NCBI RefSeq assembly: GCF_002150805.1
Contig: NZ_MTBA01000007.1
Coordinates: 124,001 to 188,000 of the forward strand
Reading direction: 5' to 3'
Origin: Oceanospirillum sanctuarii
GTDB lineage: Bacteria; Pseudomonadota; Gammaproteobacteria; Pseudomonadales; Halomonadaceae
Length of the DNA: 64,000 bases
Shown here: positions 52,962-61,071 of the stretch, piece by piece
How the letters are laid out: each line of letters starts with the position of its first letter
Numbering within the stretch: position 1 is the first letter of the stretch
The notes under the pieces: generated by a model
Databases searched by the model: none
Told to the model about the DNA's origin: nothing
What the model saw: only the letters and a program-made list of their open reading frames with translations
Program-made: the position numbers and the translations under genes

Positions 52962-53912
52962 CTAGCCGATCAATAGCGCCTGATAGTGCTGCAGTAACAG
53001 GAAGATGGTCGCAACAGAGATCACGGTGCTGAGCAGGATAATGGTCGAGGTGCGCTGCACATGCAGCTGGTACTGCAACGCCAGAACAAAGCTACCGGCA
53101 CCGGTTGGTGTTGCTGCCATGAGTACAGCAATGGCCGTCCACAGTGGTGACAGATCAAACACCGCCATCGCCAGCCACCAGGTCAGTAGTGGCTGTACCA
53201 GCAGCTTGATGGTGGTCATCACACTCACTTCTTTAAAGCCGGATGAAACCGGTTTACCTACCAGAAACAAGCCGATCGCAAACAGCGCACAGGGGCCTGC
53301 GGCAGAACCCAGAAGCTCACAAAATTTATCAATCGAAGCGGGTAGCTCAGCCGGTTGCATCGCCCACAATATCCCCAGAACCGGTGCGATAATCATGGGG
53401 TTTTTCAGCAGTGCCTTACATACCCCCCAGACCACCTTACCGTGAGATGCACTGCCCTTCTGTAGAGAAAACTCCACCACCAGAGTCGCTGCTGCAACCA
53501 CGACAGCAGAGTTCACCACTACAGTGATAATGATGGGCACGGTTGCCGCTTCGCCAAAAGCTGCCAGCGCTAATGGAATGCCTAAAAATCCGGTATTCCC
53601 GTAGATGGCATTCATACCATTGATACCAGCCTCAGCCAGCGTATTGCGGAATAGCAGCATGCCCAGCAGCATCGCCCCAAGCATGGTCAATGCCTGAGCG
53701 CCGACATAAGCCCCAAGAAAATCCGCATCAAAAACCTGCTCCAGCTCCACATTGGACATCGCCCTGAACAGCAGGGCCGGCAGGGCAACCCAGTAGACAA
53801 ATTTGTTGAGTCCCTCGCTGGAACCGTCACCAAGAAGTTTAAAGCGTCCGCACAGATAGCCCGCCAGAATAATGGCGAAGATAGGAAAAACGATATTCAG
53901 CAGAATGGTCAT
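52962..53912 (-). CDS. AEC-family (auxin efflux carrier-like) transporter
   Basis: This 316-residue membrane protein has ten hydrophobic segments in two halves. The segments NKFVYWVALPALLFRAMS, MNAIYGNTGFLGIPLAL and a C-terminal MAATPTGAGSFVLALQY are typical of bacterial AEC proteins, which transport malate, malonate or other acids. The substrate is unknown. No operon partner is visible. The ribosome-binding site is weak. Confidence 0.88.
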   Translation of the reverse strand: MTILLNIVFPIFAIILAGYLCGRFKLLGDGSSEGLNKFVYWVALPALLFRAMSNVELEQVFDADFLGAYVGAQALTMLGAMLLGMLLFRNTLAEAGINGMNAIYGNTGFLGIPLALAAFGEAATVPIIITVVVNSAVVVAAATLVVEFSLQKGSASHGKVVWGVCKALLKNPMIIAPVLGILWAMQPAELPASIDKFCELLGSAAGPCALFAIGLFLVGKPVSSGFKEVSVMTTIKLLVQPLLTWWLAMAVFDLSPLWTAIAVLMAATPTGAGSFVLALQYQLHVQRTSTIILLSTVISVATIFLLLQHYQALLIG

Positions 53913-54216
53913 AAAAGGTCGTCTTGTTATTGGGTTCTTATCGTTGTGGCTCTTATTTCAGAGCGTCAGTTTATCCTGAGTGAAATAGTCAGAGAAAACC
54001 AGCTCAAAAACTGCAAAGGTGTTCTGCGTTTTTTGCAACGCATTGTTTAAATTTAAAGAGGGCGTTGGCATCAGGCTTTAGAGGGGATTGGTAGTTCTTT
54101 CATCCAGTGATGATTAATTTTGCTGGGCAATCTTTCTTCCGGATGATCTTTAAATCTCACTATTCGTATCCATCTGAAGAATATCTGATCAAATGAATCA
54201 ACTTTTAGGAATCACC
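53913..54216. other. Divergent intergenic region before the Old Yellow Enzyme gene
   Basis: About 304 bases without a gene. AT-rich patches near 54040-54060 may contain promoter elements, but I see no well-matched -35/-10 pair and no clear operator. Confidence 0.4.
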
Positions 54217-55299
54217 ATGACTGATCTTTTTTCACCGCTGAAACTCGGTGCAGTTGAAATCGAAAACCGTGTACTGATGGCACCTCTGACCCGCTGCCGT
54301 GCTGATGAAAACCACGTGCCGACCGACCTGATTGCGGAGCACTATGCCCAGCGCGCTTCCGGTGGTCTGCTGATCGCAGAAGCGACTATGGCGATGGAGG
54401 GTAACTCCGCTTTCTGGCGTGAGCCGGGCATCTATTCTGATGCACAGGTTGAGGGCTGGAAGAAAGTAACTGACGCTGTACATGCCAAAGGCGGCAAGAT
54501 CTTCCTGCAGATCTGGCACGGTGGCCGTGCCTGTCACCCGGCGCTGAATGACGGCAAGCAGCCGGTTGCACCTAGCGCAATCGCGATTACCAATGCGGAT
54601 GTGCATACTCCGGAAGGTAAACAGAACTACACTGAACCTCGCGCTCTGGACGATGCTGAAATTCCGGCCATTATTGCAGGCTTTGCAACAGCTGCAGAAA
54701 ACGCCAAGCGTGCGGGTTTTGATGGTGTTGAAGTTCACGGCGCTAACGGTTACCTGCTGGATGAATTCCTGCGTGATGGTGCCAACCACCGTGAAGGCCC
54801 GTATGGTGGTTCCCTTGAAAACCGTGCCCGTCTGCTGCTGGAAGTGATCGAAGCGGTGAGCAAGGTATGGGGTTCTGACCGTGTTGGTGTACGCCTGTCG
54901 CCACTGAACACCTTTAACAGCATGAGTGATAGTGACCCGGTTGGCCTGATGACCTGGATATCCCGTAAGCTGAATGACTACGATCTGGCGTACCTGCACC
55001 TGATGCGTGCAGATTTTATGGGCACCGAACCGCTGGATGTGATCACGCCAACCCGTGAAAACTACAACGGCAAGCTGATCGTGAATATGGGTTACAGCCC
55101 GCAGGAAGCGCAGCAGGTTGTTGCTGAAGGTATTGCTGATGCTGTCGCTTTTGGTGTGCCTTTTATCGCCAACCCGGATCTGCCGCGCCGTATTAAAGAA
55201 GGTGCTGAGCTGAATCAGGCTGACCCAAAAACCTTCTACACTCAGGATCGTGAAGGTTATAACGACTACCCGTTTCTTGAAGAGCTGGCGCCGGCATAA
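54217..55299 (+). CDS. nemA: Alkene/N-ethylmaleimide reductase, Old Yellow Enzyme family (NemA-like)
   Basis: This 360-residue FMN enzyme reduces activated C=C bonds and electrophiles such as N-ethylmaleimide with NADPH. The motifs LMAPLTRCRADENHVPT (about 20-36), LQIWHGGRACHP, the conserved VEVHGANGYLLDEFLRDGAN and GGSLENRARLLLEV (about 195-208) are diagnostic. The frame extends eight codons upstream, but TAGGA before the ATG at 54217 fits. It is followed within 27 bases by a glutathione-linked oxidoreductase gene, so an electrophile detoxification operon is likely. Confidence 0.95.
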   Translation: MTDLFSPLKLGAVEIENRVLMAPLTRCRADENHVPTDLIAEHYAQRASGGLLIAEATMAMEGNSAFWREPGIYSDAQVEGWKKVTDAVHAKGGKIFLQIWHGGRACHPALNDGKQPVAPSAIAITNADVHTPEGKQNYTEPRALDDAEIPAIIAGFATAAENAKRAGFDGVEVHGANGYLLDEFLRDGANHREGPYGGSLENRARLLLEVIEAVSKVWGSDRVGVRLSPLNTFNSMSDSDPVGLMTWISRKLNDYDLAYLHLMRADFMGTEPLDVITPTRENYNGKLIVNMGYSPQEAQQVVAEGIADAVAFGVPFIANPDLPRRIKEGAELNQADPKTFYTQDREGYNDYPFLEELAPA

Positions 55300-55326
55300 G
55301 GCGCGGGTTCACAGAAGGAGAACCAC

Positions 55327-56199
55327 ATGACTGATAGCACAAACAACCTTTCTGACAACCCGGCCTATACACCGCCGAAGGTCTGGAAATGGGAAGCGGG
55401 TAATGGCGGGAAGTTTGCCAATATCAACCGCCCTGTTTCCGGTTCGACCCATGAGAAAGAGCTGCCGGTAGGTGAACATCCGCTGCAGGTTTATTCTCTG
55501 GCGACTCCGAATGGTGTCAAAGTCACCGTGATGCTGGAGGAGCTCCTGGCTCTGGGATTCAAGGAAGCCGAATATGATGCCTGGCTGATCGATATTATGG
55601 AAGGAGATCAGTTCAGTTCCGGTTTTGTTGCCGTTAACCCGAACTCTAAAATTCCGGCGATGATGGATCACAGCGTGAATCCACCGCAGCGGGTGTTTGA
55701 GTCCGGTTCCATCCTGCTCTATCTGGCAGAGAAGTTCGGTGCCTTTATCCCGAAAGATCCTGTGGCGAAAACCGAGTGCATGAACTGGGTGTTCTGGCAG
55801 ATGGGCGCTGCGCCGATTCTGGGTGGTGGTTTTGGCCATTTCTACGCCTACGCACCGGAGAAGTTTGAGTACCCGATCAACCGCTTTACCATGGAGATCA
55901 AGCGTCAGCTGGATGTTCTGGATAAGCAGCTGGCGGATAACCCTTATCTGGCCGGTGAAGAGTATTCCATCGCTGATATGCTGGTCTGGCCGTGGTATGG
56001 CGCTTTGGTGTTGGGACGCTTGTATGATGCCGCTGAGTTTATCGAAGCAGAGAGCTATGCCAATGTGATGCGTTGGGCGAAAGCGATCGACCTGCGCCCG
56101 GCGGTTCAGCGTGGCCGTATTGTTAACCGTACTTGGGGTGAAACCTACGAGCAGTTGCGGGAACGTCACAGCGCTTCGGACTTTGACCAACTGGCATAG
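55327..56199 (+). CDS. yghU: Glutathione-dependent disulfide-bond oxidoreductase YghU
   Basis: This 290-residue protein of the glutathione transferase superfamily matches E. coli YghU closely. Segments include NINRPVSGSTHEKELPVGEHP, YSLATPNGVKVTVMLEELLALG (about 59-80), FVAVNPNSKIPAM and VFESGSILLYLAEKFG. YghU binds two glutathiones and reduces organic hydroperoxides and disulfides. AAGGAG precedes the ATG. Second gene of nemA-yghU. Confidence 0.95.
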   Translation: MTDSTNNLSDNPAYTPPKVWKWEAGNGGKFANINRPVSGSTHEKELPVGEHPLQVYSLATPNGVKVTVMLEELLALGFKEAEYDAWLIDIMEGDQFSSGFVAVNPNSKIPAMMDHSVNPPQRVFESGSILLYLAEKFGAFIPKDPVAKTECMNWVFWQMGAAPILGGGFGHFYAYAPEKFEYPINRFTMEIKRQLDVLDKQLADNPYLAGEEYSIADMLVWPWYGALVLGRLYDAAEFIEAESYANVMRWAKAIDLRPAVQRGRIVNRTWGETYEQLRERHSASDFDQLA

Positions 56200-56215
56200 G
56201 CCTTCGTGTGATATG

Positions 56216-56244
56216 ACAGCGACGGCCTGCCGTCGCTGTTTTTG
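56216..56244 (+). terminator. Rho-independent terminator of nemA-yghU
   Basis: ACAGCGACGG pairs with CCGTCGCTGT around CCTG and is followed by TTTTG. It can also face the convergent hybrid kinase gene. Confidence 0.9.
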
Positions 56245-56265
56245 TTTGTTTTGGGGTTGGATTAG

Positions 56266-59200
56266 TTAGTGGGCGGCCGGTAACTGTTTAAAAACCGACA
56301 GTACTTCTGCAAAGTTCAGGGCTTCCAGTTTCTGTTGAAGAGCCTCAAACTCGTCTTCTCCCAGCATCGTTCTCAGTGCTGCGGTATGGCTTTCGATAAC
56401 ATCCAAAGCCTCCAGATCTTTGGTGCTGAGCAAGTGCATAATTTGCTCTAACTGATCCTTTGGTACGGCCGCTTCAGCTCCTGTATCACGGCTACGGGAT
56501 TGTGACTGGCTCCATGCTTCCAGCGCGGGAGTGGCGGAGAGCTGAATCACTTTCAGATCCTGAGCGATAGAGGTAATCAGATGGCGCACCGATTTCTTGC
56601 CAGACTTTAAGAGGTATTCGCACTGGGATGCGGCTTGCTGAATATTGGTTGCTCCCAGCATACCGGCGGTACTGCGCAGTTTATGCATCTGCATAGCAAA
56701 CTGTTGACGCAGTTCAGGGCTCTTTTTCAGGTCGTTCTCTGTCGGCGGGGTATCAAGCAGATTGCTGTTCTCCTGCAGTAATCGGCGAAGGGTTTTGTAG
56801 AACAGCCCCTTGTCTCCCATCAGTAGCTGTTTTGAGCTTTCGGCATTTAAGCCTTCAAGCACTGGCCAGTCAGTGAGCCCGTTATCGCTTTGATGCAGGT
56901 TCTGGATCGGCAGATCCCGGCTCCGATAGTCTCGGATAGCCACCCGAAGCGCATTAATTAGCAGAGCAGGCACAATAGGTTTGGTTATAAAGTCATCCAT
57001 ACCGGCATCCAGTGCCCTTTTTTTCTCTTCTGAAAGCGCACCTGCGGTGAGTGCGATGATGGGCAGCTCTGTCAGATGCAGCTCATTCCTGATTTTCTGC
57101 GTGGTTTCCAAACCGTCAATATCCGGCATCTGCACATCCATAAGAACGGCATCAAACATATCCGGGTTTTCCTGTAGCAACTCTAAGGCATCATAGCCAC
57201 TGGCGAGGGCGACTACGCTGGCTCCATTTTTTTTCAGAATGTGTTCGACAACCTCTAGATTGATCGTACTGTCGTCGACCGCAAGAATCCGGGTGTCGGG
57301 CAGCCAGCGGGCTTTAATCGCGTCAGACTGAGTTGCCGTCATCACCCTTGCCGGATCACCGGTTTGGGCTGTCACGGCTGAGTTTACCGCGTTAAAAAGT
57401 GCCGACGAGGTGAGCGGCATTGTCAGCTGGTTGTGGATCAGAGGATCCTGACACCAGTCCGGCAAGGCAGGGTTCTCCGTTGCCGAAATCAGGATGATCG
57501 GCGGGAACTGAGCTTTGTATGCGTGGTTGGCCAGATTCCGAACAGTCTGCCACCCCTTTTCCGACAGCAGCTGCCAGTTGATCAGAAGAATATCCGGTAA
57601 TCTGCGATCGCCATCCGTGCTGGCTGACAGAGCTTCGGTCAGCTCGCTCTCATCCAACATACGCCGCAACTGCCAGCCCATGGATTTCACGACAGTTTCA
57701 AGAGCGGCTCCGCCGGATTCAGAGGACTCGGCAATCAAGACCTGCAGTCCGGAATTACTGAACTGTCTGGATTGATCCTCATCCTGCAGATAGGCGGGCA
57801 GAGGTAGCTCCACCCAGAAGGAACTGCCACCGGAAGGCTTGCTGTTAAAGCCGATATGGCCTGACATCAGATCGGTCAGTTTGCGCACAATCGATAAGCC
57901 AAGTCCTGTACCGCCAAACTGGCGGGTCGTGCTGTCATCCGCCTGAGTAAAGGGGGTAAACAGCCGGGACTGAGCGGTGGGAGGAATACCAATCCCGGTA
58001 TCGCTGACTGTAAAGCGAATGGATGTTGTGGACGCTTGTAGCAGATTGTCAGAATCCAATGGGGCAACAGATAGAGTGATCTCGCCCTCTTCTGTGAACT
58101 TAACCGCATTACTCAGCAGGTTCGTCAGGATTTGCCGGATGCGGGTGCTGTCAGAAAGCACCCATTCCGGCAGTGGATCGACCCGGTTAACGATAAAATT
58201 TAAGCCCTTGTTTTTAGCCTGAAGGGCGAATATCGAGGTGATCTCTTCCAGTAGTTGTTGCAGGTTTACAGGGGCGGCTTCCAGAGTCATTTCGTTGGCC
58301 TCGATCTTTGAGAGATCCAGGACGTCATTGACGATACCTAACAGGGAGTTGCCGGAAATATCGATCTTGTGGACCAGCTTTTTGTGCTCTTCAGAAAGGG
58401 TTTCATCTTTCAGCAGCCGGGTTAAACCCAGAATTGCATTTAAAGGGGTCCGGATCTCGTGGCTGGTATTCGCCAGAAAGGCGCTTTTCGCTTCTGTGGC
58501 TCTCTCCGCTTTACTCAGTGCAACTCTCAGTTGTTCTTCAATGGCGAGGCGTTCGCTAATCTGGCGTACTGAGGCTGAAATCAGGAATTCATCATCCTGT
58601 TTTACGCTGCCGAGGCTGATCTCAACCGGAAACTCAACGCCGTCGGCACCCACGGCAAACAGGGCGCTGTTTTTCCCCATAGGACGGGTTTTAGGTGCGG
58701 CAACATAGTTTGAGAAATGTCCTTTGTGTGCCGCTCTGAGGCCACTGGGAATCAGCTTATCAATGCAGTGCCCCTCCAGTTCTTCCCGGGGGTAGCCAAA
58801 GACCCGCATGGCCTGCTCATTAGCCAGCTGGATGATGCCCTCTTTATCCACAATCAGGGTGGCATCCGGAGCGGAGTCCAGCAGGATTTTAAAGCGCAGC
58901 ATCTCCTTCTCTTTTTGGGTTTGCAGTTGGGTGAGCCGTTCGTCCCGGTGTTTAATTTCGTTGGTCAGCCAGGTCCAGTAATGAATAAAGATGCTGAGCA
59001 GTGCCAGTAACAGCACAAGAAAAAGCACCAGAGTTAGCTGCAGGACCAGTTCGTAGATCGTTGGGAAGCGAGATTTGGATGCGAAAATATTGATCAGGGT
59101 TTCGTGATCGGCTCCTTCCAGATTGAGATGGGTTTGGCTGATCCACTGATCCCGTATGTCATTTTCAAACAGGGTTGCGATCAGAGGTGCTGACCCCTCA

Positions 59201-61071
59201 GGCTGACTTAACCGGTTGAGTTCTTGGATGAGATGCTGGTCCCGTACAACCTCAACACTAAAGGTCTTATGCTTTGTTGGATGCAATACCAGGCGGTTAT
59301 CTTTATTGGTCAGAAAAAGATTGGTGTTGGCGGGAAGCAGATCGACAGCTGTTCTTAAAAGCTCATCAATGGATATATCGATAATGACCAGGCCAAAAGG
59401 AGTGCCATCGGGTTTGTTGATCAGAATTGAGAAGTGCCAAACCGGACTGGCGGAGGTGTGTTGGCTCTGTGCTGGATTGAGGCTGATATCAGAAACATGG
59501 ACATGATCTTTCAGGCCATCAATCTCATGGTCTCTTGCAGCGTTGAGTGCATGACGGATATAAGGCTTGCTGTGCTCTGATCTTAAAAAGGGAGGGGAGA
59601 TGTTCACCAGATCATTACTGTGACGCTCAACTTTAACCGTTTCCCGCCAGTTACGGGCGGCTTCAATCAGGCGAACCTGATGAACCGACGCGTTGGTGAC
59701 CATATAGGCTTTAAAAATATCCGCTAGCCGAGCGTTCCATTGTTGAATACTGGAGCTGTCAAACTCAGTGAGATTGCGGGCATTGATGGCGTTCAGAGCA
59801 ATAACCGGAGGCGTTTTACTGAGAAACAGAGCATCTCCCCGATATTTTTCCGCATCCTTTCTCAGTAATTCCAAGGTGGACTGTTTGGCTTGTGAGAGGT
59901 CGTTGCGAATCAGTTCGTTGTGGTGCTGGTAGAGAAACAGAGCACTGGTGAGCAGGACAAGGCTTGCGATAACAAAGGTGGTTTGTCCTGTTTTCCGAAA
60001 CTGTACCGTGTGCAGGTACTCGTAGAATTTCCGACGGCTACCGGCGTGAAAGACGGCCTTATCCCGGTTGCCGGAGCTTGTATCGACTCTGAGCAGACTG
60101 ATGCCCTGATTCACCAGAAAGGTCAGGAATAATCCTGCCAATACTATCCAGTGCAGGGGCCAGTAACGGATTGCGTTTAATGAAGCTCTGTTGGGACTGA
60201 TGGTCATTACCCAATGCTGTCCCACAACCAGAATCTCCTGAGAGACTGTTGCGCTATCGAGAATGTTTTCCTGAAGGGATTGAGTTTCAAAAAATGGCGA
60301 AGGTTTTGACCGGTGAGTGAGGGTGATATGAGCCTGATCCAGTAGTAAGGGCAGATCTTGCAGAACACGATCGATATTTAATGGGGTAAAGGCCCAGCCG
60401 AGAACCTGCTGTTCTCTGTCATCTGCTGAAAACGGTGCAATCCCCTCGTTAAATACGGGAAGCAGCATTAATACCCCTTTGCCATTATCTTCTGTTCCCT
60501 GAAGCAACTGCATGGGTTCTGTCAGGAAAACACTGTTTTCTCTGGCGGCTGTCAGCGCGGCTGTCCGGCGTCGGCTTTCCGAACCGATATCCAGCCCGAG
60601 AGCCTCGTTATTGGTCTGTTGCGGGTAAAGATATTTAACGATGAAGCGATCACCGTTGTGGGGGGTTAGGGTACGGATCTGAAACTCAGGAGCGTTATCG
60701 GATCGTGTCCGGGACAGAAAATCGGCTTCCCCTGTTGGGGATACTTTTTCTATGTAGCCAAAACCCAATGCTCCGGGAAACTCTTTTTCCAGCTCACGGG
60801 AGCGGATATAGCGTTCAAACTGCTGGCGGGTGATACGTTTGGGATCCGCTGTCAGGATAGAACCCCGCGCCCCGCGCAGCCCAAACTCAAAATGCTCAAA
60901 CCTGTCCTGAATGATATTCTCAGCCTGTTGCGATAAGTCATGGGCGTAGGATGAGATTTCAAAGTCGTTCTTTTGTTTGACCAACAAGGTTATCAGGGCT
61001 GTGAGCAAAAGCCCTGAAATAACAGGAAGCCAGGGTTTGATGCGGCGTTGCAGTCTTCTGCGTTGCCTCAC
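56266..61071 (-). CDS. Giant hybrid sensor histidine kinase (CHASE, dCache-like, PAS, HK, REC-like, REC, HPT)
   Basis: This protein has 1601 residues. A membrane helix near 15-32 and a CHASE domain (about 40-290) come first, then two helices (about 305-325 and 365-385) and a second periplasmic domain, probably dCache (about 390-680), and a further helix near 685-710. In the cytoplasm are a PAS domain (about 740-860), HisKA with His about 871 in TSHEIRTPLNAILG, and an HATPase. A receiver-like domain (about 1125-1250) has DILLINWQ where the phospho-acceptor Asp is expected. The next receiver is intact (VLMDVQMPDIDG), and an HPT domain (about 1430-1540, MHKLRSTAGMLGA) follows. Its GTG overlaps the TGA of the upstream gene (GTGA). 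Confidence 0.9.
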   Translation of the reverse strand: MRQRRRLQRRIKPWLPVISGLLLTALITLLVKQKNDFEISSYAHDLSQQAENIIQDRFEHFEFGLRGARGSILTADPKRITRQQFERYIRSRELEKEFPGALGFGYIEKVSPTGEADFLSRTRSDNAPEFQIRTLTPHNGDRFIVKYLYPQQTNNEALGLDIGSESRRRTAALTAARENSVFLTEPMQLLQGTEDNGKGVLMLLPVFNEGIAPFSADDREQQVLGWAFTPLNIDRVLQDLPLLLDQAHITLTHRSKPSPFFETQSLQENILDSATVSQEILVVGQHWVMTISPNRASLNAIRYWPLHWIVLAGLFLTFLVNQGISLLRVDTSSGNRDKAVFHAGSRRKFYEYLHTVQFRKTGQTTFVIASLVLLTSALFLYQHHNELIRNDLSQAKQSTLELLRKDAEKYRGDALFLSKTPPVIALNAINARNLTEFDSSSIQQWNARLADIFKAYMVTNASVHQVRLIEAARNWRETVKVERHSNDLVNISPPFLRSEHSKPYIRHALNAARDHEIDGLKDHVHVSDISLNPAQSQHTSASPVWHFSILINKPDGTPFGLVIIDISIDELLRTAVDLLPANTNLFLTNKDNRLVLHPTKHKTFSVEVVRDQHLIQELNRLSQPEGSAPLIATLFENDIRDQWISQTHLNLEGADHETLINIFASKSRFPTIYELVLQLTLVLFLVLLLALLSIFIHYWTWLTNEIKHRDERLTQLQTQKEKEMLRFKILLDSAPDATLIVDKEGIIQLANEQAMRVFGYPREELEGHCIDKLIPSGLRAAHKGHFSNYVAAPKTRPMGKNSALFAVGADGVEFPVEISLGSVKQDDEFLISASVRQISERLAIEEQLRVALSKAERATEAKSAFLANTSHEIRTPLNAILGLTRLLKDETLSEEHKKLVHKIDISGNSLLGIVNDVLDLSKIEANEMTLEAAPVNLQQLLEEITSIFALQAKNKGLNFIVNRVDPLPEWVLSDSTRIRQILTNLLSNAVKFTEEGEITLSVAPLDSDNLLQASTTSIRFTVSDTGIGIPPTAQSRLFTPFTQADDSTTRQFGGTGLGLSIVRKLTDLMSGHIGFNSKPSGGSSFWVELPLPAYLQDEDQSRQFSNSGLQVLIAESSESGGAALETVVKSMGWQLRRMLDESELTEALSASTDGDRRLPDILLINWQLLSEKGWQTVRNLANHAYKAQFPPIILISATENPALPDWCQDPLIHNQLTMPLTSSALFNAVNSAVTAQTGDPARVMTATQSDAIKARWLPDTRILAVDDSTINLEVVEHILKKNGASVVALASGYDALELLQENPDMFDAVLMDVQMPDIDGLETTQKIRNELHLTELPIIALTAGALSEEKKRALDAGMDDFITKPIVPALLINALRVAIRDYRSRDLPIQNLHQSDNGLTDWPVLEGLNAESSKQLLMGDKGLFYKTLRRLLQENSNLLDTPPTENDLKKSPELRQQFAMQMHKLRSTAGMLGATNIQQAASQCEYLLKSGKKSVRHLITSIAQDLKVIQLSATPALEAWSQSQSRSRDTGAEAAVPKDQLEQIMHLLSTKDLEALDVIESHTAALRTMLGEDEFEALQQKLEALNFAEVLSVFKQLPAAH

